A stretch of 64,000 bases of DNA. Source: Corylus avellana (lineage: Eukaryota > Streptophyta > Magnoliopsida > Fagales > Betulaceae). The notes beneath the pieces were generated by a model that was given only the letters and a program-made list of their open reading frames with translations, had not been told where the DNA came from and searched no databases. Position numbers and translations under genes: made by a program. Positions 56,025 through 64,000 of this stretch are shown here, piece after piece. The stretch is taken from positions 18,971,220-19,035,219 of the forward strand of contig NC_081546.1 of NCBI RefSeq assembly GCF_901000735.1, written 5' to 3'. The number at the start of each line of letters is the position of its first letter. Positions within the stretch are counted from its first letter, which is position 1.

Positions 56025-57579
56025 GAGCTCTTCTCCTTCACAATTTTCACCACTCATCTCCTCTCCCATCTCTTGCATATATTCTTCCTTCTTCCGCTTT
56101 TTACTCGGTCTTTCTTCTTTCTAAGAGTGTTTACTCAGAACAGAGAGAGAAATGGCGAGACCAAGCGCTACAAGAAAGAAAGAACACAAGAGATAGCGGA
56201 CTTTAGAAAGTAGTTTCAAAAGATATACTAGTGGTGTTAGTCATATTGGAGCAACTAGATTCCTTCATACCACTTTTAGCTTCAGTCTAGAGGTAAGTAA
56301 ATTCACTACCCCTTCTAAAATTACTTCATGTCATGCTATTTATTCATTCTTTAGTAAATTGTAAATGATTATTTTATTTATGTATTATGAAGTTATGTTG
56401 CATGCATGAAGGATTTCTAAAAGAATTATCTAGAAAGTTTCTATTTATTTAAACGCTTTCTAAATACAACAAGTTTATATTTGAAAAGGTTTTCAATTTG
56501 AGAAAAGAAAGTTGAGAAATGATGATGATTATAAGAAAGAAAAATGATGATAAACCCTCCTACATGTTGCCCTAAGATGCATCAAAAGAAGTACAAAGAA
56601 AAGTACAAGAGATGAGATAAATGTTTATGAAATGAGGGCACATGTATGGAGGAGAGTATTTTTGGCCCCAAGATAAGTAAAGATGAAGTTCGGTACCGAT
56701 ACTCGGATGGAGGCGAAACCACTGAAGGAGGCTATGCCAGAAGGTGGTATTCCATCAACATGACCGTTGAGTGCACCAAGAAAAGAGTTAATTGACGGTC
56801 GGGCATGGCTGAGGCCACAGTTCAGTGCCATGGTCACAAGGACCCGCAACCCTCGTGCACAGGGGTAATAGTGTACATGGGCCTTATTATGAGAAAATGA
56901 TACTATATTTTCAACGATGATATGCTATGATGATTTACAAAGATTATTTATAATGATGCATTATGATGATGATTTATAAAAATGATTTACAACAATGATC
57001 TATTACTAGATGTAATAGTATGTATATGTTACGGGAGATGCAACCGTACATACAGGTATTATTATGGCTAGAATTATATTTATTTGCGAAAACGATTTTC
57101 AAAACTGAGAACAAGGAGTAAAACTATTTATGGTTGTGGATTTTACTTGCTGGGCCCCTTTGGGCTCATTCAGTTTTATTTCTTGTTTTCAGGTAGAAAG
57201 GATGCTGGGATAGGAGGCCGGAATGGGGACGGGAATAATTATTAATTTTCAAAGTCTTTCATATCAGTGATTATAATAATATGATATTCCGCAACTAAAG
57301 TTTAATGTTTTCTAATTTCGCTTGTAATAAAATCTCTTGAATAATGTTTTATACATATTTTGTATCCTTTAAAATCAAGTACTCTGATAGACCTTATAGA
57401 TCTTTGCAAGAACTTTTGTTGTAAAAGAAGAAAAGTGGCAAACTCAGCCTTAACGGGCTGGGGATGTTACACAGTATGTCCATAGACTTGTAGTGACAAG
57501 CTAGTCTAGTCGGGTGCAACAAATGGAGCTTTTACTGTGCATAGTGGATGTCACATGGCAAAAGAATGAAGAATGAATG

Positions 57580-58512
57580 ATGAAGGGAGCTATTCCAATC
57601 CACAGGTGATGGAATTATTATGGAAGGATATCTGGAAGGTCAAGGGATTAAGGGTGGTCAAGACTTTTCTATGGTAGGCTTGCAACGATATTTTACCAAC
57701 CAAAGAGAGTTTATTTAAGCGATATATTAATTTGGATCCTCTTTGTCCCATTTGTGGTATGGAAACTGAAATACTAGGACATATTCTGTGGAGTTGTCCA
57801 TCGGCAAAGGATGTGTGGTTGGGATGTGATCCTCAGATTCAAAAGCGCACAAGTGATGTTGCTGAGTTGATTCACATTTTTGAGATGTTACCGTCAAGAC
57901 TTGATGTGGATCATATGCAATTTGTTGCAACGATAGATCGGCAAATTTGGTTGAGGAGGAATGTTTTTATTTTTGGTCGTGATTTTCTGGATATAACTTC
58001 CCTGATTCAACGAGCTACGGAACATGTTGATGCTTGTAATAAGGCTACACAGAGGAGTGTTGTATCTGACGTGATCCCAAGGCCGTCTCTTGTAATTGTA
58101 TGGCAGAAACCTTATATGGGTGGCTAAAAATTAATTGGGACGCATCCCTGGATTTGCACCAAAACAGAATAGGAATTGGAGTAATAGTTCGAAATCATAA
58201 AGGAATGCCTATAGTGATGTTCTGTGCAGTGATGTCTGAACTGACTATGGCTTTTGAGATGTGAAAAGTTGTGGAACTTGCAGCTCAACTGGGTCTTCGA
58301 AGTTTCATTTTGGAGTGAGACGCTTTGATCATTGTTCGAGCTTTGATGAAGGAGGATGATTGCTGGAGTTTGTATGGAAAAATTGTGAATGTTGCAAGGG
58401 CCAAGTTCAAATATTTTCATGAGTGGGAGGTAAAGCATGTGAGCAAAGTAGCCAATGGAGCTGCTCATCGCTTAGCTAAAATGGCATTGGGGTTGAACGA
58501 GGATAGATTGTA
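57580..58512 (+). pseudogene. LINE fragment: zf-RVT and RNase H
   Basis: Reads LLWKDIWKVKGLRVVKTFLW, a TAG, then DPLCPICGMETEILGHILWS, CPSAKDVWLGC, RQIWLRRNVFIFGRDF, and in another frame NRIGIGVIVRNHKGMP and AIIVRALMK, FHEWEVKHVSKVANGAAHRL, AKMALG. This matches the zf-RVT and RNase H parts of the 12975-18040 LINE, in opposite orientation. Stops and a frameshift show decay. The upstream part is missing; the 2.1-kb LTR lies just before it. Confidence 0.85.
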
Positions 58513-60942
58513 GAGGGAAAACTTTCCTTTACGTATGTAAGAGCTGTAATCGCTTTGTTTGTTTGTATTCGCATTTCTTTGAATGAATATAACTGAAAAT
58601 CACTTAACAGGGAAAATATCACAGTTTATGCAGAATTAATAGATATTTAAATATAAGTACAATCACCAAAATATGAAAAATCACACACAAGAATTTTGGT
58701 GACGAAGAGGAAACTTTTTAGGAAACGATCTAAAAGTAAAACCTCTCCGGGGCAGCCAAACCCAGGAAAGCACTATCAAATGATTATCCAGAGATTACAG
58801 ACACTAGGAATACTTACAACCTGAAGCAAGCCCTTGACTCTGTAAGATTGAAAAGCCTCCAACTCGTCTCCTCGCTCACAATCTCCTTCAACGTGATTCT
58901 CCTTTACTAGATCCTTCCGATAGACTTCTCAATAAAGCTCAATGAAACTAACAATAATCCTCTAAAAGGAATAATTAGGCTCATACATATTTTCTCTCTA
59001 ACCACAACTTCTCACGAAACCTAGGGTAGAATTTCGTACATCTCTCTCTGTAAAGATGTATATACACCCATGACAAAAACCTAGACCTGACACACTTAAA
59101 ATCACATTTTGGGGCGTAAAACTTACGGGGTTTCTAGAACTGCTGTCCGGACAAGGCATGCAGAAGGTGAAAATCAACAATCATCAGCAATCTGGAATTT
59201 CCATCTGTCCTTGATCAATAGCTTTGATTGATGAGTGTTTGTGTTTTGATTGAGCTCAAACTTTACAGGGACGTTCATGACACATGAATTTACATTATGA
59301 ATGGTTAAGATTTGATTCTGAGCATTCTATATTAGTGTTTGAGCTCGTGGTCAATAGCTTTTGCATTTTGGAACTAAATTAAGCAAACACAAGAACTAAC
59401 AATAACCAATTCAAAATAAATAAATAAATAATCATCTAATAAGACTAATATTTCTTTAGTGTTTAAAAATTCAAAAGAACAACATCTCAACCAAAAATTT
59501 AACAAACAAAATAGAAACATATTCAATTCTCAACCCAAACCCAAATTCAAATTGGTGTTAGCTACAAATAAACTTTCTAGAAAAATATACATAAAGGTAA
59601 TCAATTCACAGCCGCAGAAAATTTGTACATAAAAATAAAAAAAGGTACATCAAAGCAACGGAACTTTTGATTATTACAGTTAATATTAGAATCTTCTATT
59701 AGCCCGCTAAAAATCCATCCAATATATTATCTTAAATTTGAAAGTTGAGATTTTTATTAAAGAAAAAACATATCATGAGAATACAAATTGAAAAAAAAAA
59801 AACAAAAAAAAAAAAATTGCAACAAAGCCAGAAAGTATGAGTATTGTTAATTCATATTAACAATAAGAAGCATAAAAGTCAAACAAAAACACACTATATT
59901 TTTATCAAAGAAAAATCATATACAGAGAATACAAAGTGGAGGAAAGAAAAAAAAAACATATGAACTCGCAAATAAGTAAATACCCAATCATAAAGTTTTA
60001 CAGAGAAACACACTAACTTGAAGAATAATAGCAGAAACAAAACTGAGAGAAAGACAAACGTAAAGGAAAGAAAGAGAGAGAGACGTGGAGAGGGAGAGAA
60101 AGAGAGAGAGAGAATTGGTATTTAAAATATTCCGTACCCTAACATTTTTTTTTTTTTTGAGAAACCTAAACGTATTAATATACATATTTAATGAAATCTC
60201 AATCTCGTATAGCTAGGGTGGGAGAGAGAGAGAGAGAGACGGACGTGCTTTGATTTAGAGTGAGAGAGAGAAACGTGAGTTAATAAAGAGAGAGATTAGA
60301 AGGTATTAAAACAATTAATTCATTAAAAAAAATCGTGTGTGTTGATAAATATAGAGATCATAAGGCATTAAGACACTTAATTCATTACCAAAAATTCATT
60401 ATTAAAAACTGGTTTTGAAAAACCGATTCAATCTTTGGGTTCACTCTTCGAAGGGTTCAATTATTAAAATTATGAGTAAAAAAACTGATTTATTATTTAA
60501 AAAGTGGGTTCACGCCACATGTTGCAATTCTAGGCAATTTTAGGAGGGGTTTCGACTATTATATATATATATATATATATATATTAACACACTAACTAGT
60601 AGAGCATCTCCAAAAGAGTAGCCAATAATATGACTATTATTAGCCATTTTTTATCTCATAGAATACCAAAAATAGATTTTTTTTTCTTTTTATTTTATTA
60701 TTTTTTTTTTTTTTCAAGTATAGTTATATACTATCCTTGTACTATAGTTAATTAGTTATACATAGTTTACTACACTTATAACTTGCTCACATTATACATA
60801 TAATGTAGTTTTTATTATCTAATTATATATTATAACATATTATTAATTTACTACCTATAGACTATAGTTATATCCTATATTGTATAATATGTCTTATATA
60901 GTTACATATTATATATTAATACTATAGATAAATATATAGAGG
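58513..60942. other. intergenic DNA, part repeat-like
   Basis: 58680-59200 contains TTTTGGTGACGAAGAGGAAA and CTCCGGGGCAGCCAAACCCA, phrases I associate with dispersed plant retroelements, but no ends or domains were found. 60060-60290 has GA runs; 60562-60583 is a TA run. No gene. Confidence 0.35.
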
Positions 60943-61169
60943 TTGTTCAAAAATTCACGTTTGAACTTTGTTCAGATCATAATTAAAGAATTTAATAGTG
61001 TAGCTCGAGCTCAAGCTCGACCTCGCCCGAGATTCCAACAAGCCGAGCTTGAACACACATTTCATAACTCATCTCAAACTTGAGGTCGGCTCGAATATGC
61101 ATCTTCATAAACGAATCAGTCTAGAAATCCTAAAGTGCGGCTCGATTATAGCCCTACCCATACCTTATT
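60943..61169. mobile_element. hAT-like element fragment
   Basis: On the minus strand GGTAGGGCTATAATCGAGCC begins the element and GCTCGGCTTGTTGGAATCTC, GAGCTTGAGCTCGAGC follow, as in plant hAT MITEs with TAGGGCTGTAATCGAGC ends. The other end is not clear. Confidence 0.45.
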
Positions 61170-61394
61170 ACAATATTAATCTTCTGATTGGCTCTACATA
61201 CGTACTAAGTTTCTCATTGTTATATATATAAAGAATAAGAAAGTGTAAATTACCCATTAAACTAAGCTCTAAACCCATTTAAAGAAATCTTAAAAATAAC
61301 GCAATTACCTAAACATTTAAAGAATTAGGGATAAATGCAAAATTGGTCTTACCTCCATCAGTTTGAAGTTGTTTTATTTTCTAAAATAAAAGGT

Positions 61395-62050
61395 TTCAAT
61401 TAGGCATTTAAAGATACAAAGGTGGTAAACACATTTGATTTAGCTTTAAGAGGAAACATCCATGAATATCTTGAAAAATCATCAATAAAAACAACATAAA
61501 TTTTGTATCATTTTATAGAAGTGGTGGGTGAAATCCACACATCACTACAAATAAGCTCCAAAGGAGCAATGGTTACACGGCTTGAAGTAGGGATAGCTAA
61601 TTGTCTACTTATTGCTAGTTGACACGAGACACATAGTGAGGGATTGCACTTTATTCTAGAAAGAAGAAGTTGCCGGTTTTTCAAAAAATGCTGCAAAATA
61701 AGAGAGTGTGGATGACCTAGTCTCCTATGCCAAACCGAATGAGATGTTTTGACTTTATTCAATACCATAAGAGCTCTTGCCTTATTCTTGAGGAATTGTT
61801 GCAGCTGCACAGAGGCACCCTTCACTGGCCCCCTGTAGGAGGATCTCCCCAGTTGTGCTATCCTTAACAAGAAAGTAAGAGTGAGTTCATTTAAACGAAC
61901 AATTGTTATCTTTGCAAAATTTGTTTATAGAGAGAAGGTTGCCTTAGGCATCTGGACAATGCATATTATTTTTCAAGTGAATAATAGAATTAGAAAAAGG
62001 GGAAGAGAAAGATCTTATGTCCCAACAGTAACCATGTCATCTCCCTTGTA
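61395..62050 (-). pseudogene. Ty1/copia polyprotein fragment: GAG-pre-integrase and start of integrase
   Basis: In order: NLLSINKFCKDNNCSFK, a TGA, LVKDSTTGEILLQGAS, VWHRRLGHPHSLILQHFL, CVSCQLAISRQLAIP, PLELICSDVWISPT, a stop, then FIDDFSRYSWMFPLKAKSN. This is the pre-integrase zinc region (H, CxxC) leading into the integrase core. Protease, the rest of integrase, RT and LTRs are absent. Several stops; a dead fragment. Confidence 0.88.
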
Positions 62051-62205
62051 AGGCTGTTGTGGTGTCAATTTGTCAAGTTTCCCTGTGATGTGATGGTTAG
62101 TTGCACTATTAGCCAATCAGTCTCCTTCATGAAGTGTATTGGTTTGAGACACCATGGCTACAAGCTCAGTTGGTTATTTCATGTTTTCTTTTCAAGTTTA
62201 TGTTG

Positions 62206-62382
62206 GAGAGTGAGAGACGCTTGCCGAGGCGTGCATACCACGTGCCCGGCAGTATTCCGCCTCCTCGCCACGCCTTTCACCCGTGTTGATGCAATTTGGG
62301 ATTTTTGTTTTATTTTTGTTGTTTGGTTTTTTAATGGCTTTCTCATGTATTTTCGCAGCTTCGTTTGTATTATGCTGCTTTT
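62206..62382. repeat. RALF upstream segment, repeated at 63834-64000
   Basis: GAGTGAGAGACGCTTGCC, GCGTGCATACCACGTGCC, GTTTTATTTTTGTTGTTTGG and TTTTTTAATGGCTTTCTCAT recur in the same order at 63834-64000 with moderate divergence. It contains CCACGTGCC, an ACGT-core word. Confidence 0.85.
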
Positions 62383-62551
62383 GTGTTGTGTGGGTTACTG
62401 TCTCCCATTTGTCAATTTCCCATACCACTTAACAAGAATAAAAAAAGAAAAGAAAAGGAAAAGGTCAAGTACAAATTGCAAGTACACCACTCAGCCATTT
62501 TAGCAAATACAAAGACCAAGTCTTTTACCCCAAAAATAGCCATTGAAATAC

Positions 62552-62560
62552 ATATATATA
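62552..62560 (+). promoter_or_regulatory. TATA box of the RALF-like gene
   Basis: ATATATATA in context GAAATACATATATATAGACC, 59 bases before the start codon, leaving a leader of about 30 bases. Confidence 0.6.
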
Positions 62561-62618
62561 GACCAAGAAGGTGAAGGGGATTCTCCTATGCATATCATAT
62601 CAACTTGGGAGGAAGAAG

Positions 62619-62843
62619 ATGAAGCCATGGTTCTTGTGCATGGTTCTTATAAGCATGGCAGTGTTGGTAGATGTGTTAGGGGCTACAAATATCAACCCTG
62701 GGGTGCTTGACCCATGCAAGGTACCTGGAGCAAAAGACCCAGGTTGTCCAACTAACAACCAGCATTCTGGTGGAGTAGCTAACCAATATACGCGTGGTTG
62801 CTCAGGGAATAATCGTTGTCGCGGCAACCCTCGCCATCCTTAA
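62619..62843 (+). CDS. RALF-like secreted peptide precursor, 74 aa
   Basis: The start at 62619 gives MKPWFLCMVLISMAVLVDVL, a signal peptide probably cut after LGA. The mature part holds DPCKVPGAKDPGC and QYTRGCSGNNRCRG: four cysteines with the C-x5-C end (RGCSxxxRCRG) diagnostic of Rapid Alkalinization Factors. RALFs are apoplastic ligands of FERONIA-type receptor kinases and of LLG and LRX proteins. This copy lacks the YISY motif and the RRxL processing site, so it belongs with short unprocessed RALF-like peptides, many of which are reproductive; receptor choice is unknown. An in-frame ATG at 62571 lies before the likely transcript start and is not used here. Single exon. The duplicated upstream sequence suggests a tandem gene beyond the window. 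Confidence 0.85.
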   Translation: MKPWFLCMVLISMAVLVDVLGATNINPGVLDPCKVPGAKDPGCPTNNQHSGGVANQYTRGCSGNNRCRGNPRHP

Positions 62844-63833
62844 ATAAAAAAAGGAGGTTATCATGAATTAATTTAGAAACAAATAATATCGAGGTGCATT
62901 AATAACCATATATTATGTGTTGTTATGCTTTTATATGGAATGGAACGATTTTTTTGAGGTTCTTTTTTTTTTTTTCATGTTTATCTTGTAACTCTACTGC
63001 ATTACTGATATGTCAGTTCCAATAAACTTTTGATTTCTTGATTTTTTTAATAAGGATTGATCCTAGTTGGGATGGATGACATGACTATAAAAGAACATCC
63101 AACTAAAAATTAATGGTTAATTTTTACTAGCAAGTTATACAAGTTGTATAATATCCTCATCCACGACAAAAACAAAAATAAGAACAAATCAAACGTGATA
63201 ACTTCATCCACAAGGCCGACTCGTTAAGCCCAACCAATTCTTCTATTCTTTTTAGAAATGCTAAATATGATACATTCATTTCACCTTCATTCTAGATGTG
63301 GCAATGCTCATCAACTCTTGTATCAACCAATTTTTTTTTTTTTAATATATAACAAGGATTGATCGACGCATTAAGGACTATCATGTCAGCATTATGAGAT
63401 ATTTGTAAAATAAAAAATAATTTCTAGCATTACTTTAAATATATAGATATATCTTCATTTTTTTTTATCAAAAAATAATGTCATATACCACATTTTTATC
63501 TCACTATCCCAGCATGTTAATGTGGCAGTTTTAAAAAACTCTTGATTTTTTTTTTTTTTAAAGAGTTAATTTTCAATGTCAACTTATATAAGTCGTATAA
63601 TATCCTTACCGGGGATATTCAAAACATGATGAAGACAATAACAAAAACAAATCAAACAACATGTTGCAGCAAGATTTAATGAATGTATGTTCAACACTTC
63701 TCTCTATCAAGATGTACTCAGCTCTGCCGCTCACGCCCCCACACGTGCCACTCTACCACCTTCCTCAATCTCTCTGATTAATATAGCCAGCCTTCGTGCC
63801 CTGGTTCGATGATAACGCGCCACTACACGTCAG
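62844..63833. other. RALF 3' region and degenerate internal repeats
   Basis: AATAAACTTTTGATTTCTTG near 63021 may contain the polyadenylation signal. TTATACAAGTTGTATAATAT (63135) and ATATAAGTCGTATAATAT (63585) with nearby AAAACAAATCAAAC-type text show a second, older duplication with about 450-bp spacing. No gene. Confidence 0.45.
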
Positions 63834-64000
63834 CGAGTGAGAGATACTTGCCGGTGCGTGCATAACACGTGCCAAGCAGTATTCATCCTCCTTGCCGCGC
63901 CTTCCACCTGTGCTGCTGCAGTTTTGTTTTATTTTTGTTGTTTGGTTTTTTAATGGATTTCTTATGTATTTTGCCAGCTTTGTTTTTATGAGGTTGCTTT
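63834..64000. repeat. second copy of the RALF upstream region, cut by the window edge
   Basis: Matches 62206-62382 and ends at the window border at GGTTGCTTTT, before the position where the TATA box and coding region would come. Confidence 0.85.

Larger units (their letters stand above)
55358..57471 (+). mobile_element. long solo LTR, Ty3/gypsy chromovirus-like
   Basis: 2,114 bp beginning TGTAGTGTCCC and ending GGGATGTTACA, with inverted ends (TGTAxxxTCC) and perfect 5-bp duplication CAGTA (55353-55357, 57472-57476). TATAAATAGAGC at 56017 is the promoter. R/U5 contains CCCGCAACCCTCGTGCACAG-type text and CTGGGCCCCTTTGGGC. Length and ends fit Tekay/Del-type LTRs. No partner LTR is seen. Confidence 0.9.

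Noticed and set aside
55433..56053. 206-codon minus-strand open frame of PTLYYFTNPILF type
   Set aside because: It is the translation of the U3 minisatellite of a solo LTR; no start context, domain or composition of a real protein.
1..64000. CRISPR arrays, bacterial operons, prophage or plasmid features
   Set aside because: Introns, plant gene families and plant retroelements throughout; no regular spacer-repeat pattern.

Overview
This is nuclear DNA from a eudicot plant. The evidence is spliced plant-type genes (mitochondrial PPR editing factor, DUF1666/L34Ae-like protein, RALF-like peptide), plant Mutator, hAT, Ty1/copia, Ty3/gypsy, LINE, TRIM and SINE sequences, AT-rich intergenic DNA and long microsatellites. 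The species cannot be fixed from the sequence; a woody rosid is a guess. Three 100-base runs of N (1044-1143, 9683-9782, 10902-11001) are scaffold gaps inside or beside repeats.

Region by region: 1-1043 holds the first two exons of a MED8 (Mediator subunit 8) pseudogene between two GTAT microsatellites. 1911-6015 is a decayed MuDR-type transposase gene with a PB1-like N-terminus, facing a convergent two-exon GRF zinc-finger gene (7955-9216) whose 5' half is repeated across a gap. 10780-10839 has two adjacent perfect palindromes. 12975-18040 is a decayed LINE on the minus strand. 19487-22297 is a tandem array of 0.6-0.85 kb units. 22300-25030 is a patchwork of MITEs, minisatellites and a solo copia LTR with intact target duplication. 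26212-28251 is a single-exon PPR gene (MEF9-like). 29600-36440 is foldback elements, a TRIM relic with a nested SINE and a recent 124-bp duplication. 37138-38402 is a small three-coding-exon gene of unknown function. 39275-44263 is hAT/MITE/TRIM territory, including a complete 218-bp TRIM. 45023-47538 is a six-exon DUF1666 gene. 48051-57471 contains three long LTRs without partners, among foldback elements. 57580-58512 and 61395-62050 are LINE and copia fragments. 62619-62843 is a RALF-like peptide gene whose upstream region is repeated at the right edge.

Five loci look like working genes or near-complete gene models: the PPR gene, the 167-aa gene, the DUF1666 gene, the RALF gene and, less surely, the GRF gene. 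They have no evident shared pathway. The most interesting structures are: the convergent transposase/GRF pair that mirrors the mudrA/mudrB layout; premature stops in two unrelated loci that are all TAG, consistent with CAG-to-TAG decay; several unrelated foldback families sharing a GGTGGC/GCCACCCC hairpin core; and a gypsy LTR with a minisatellite in its U3.
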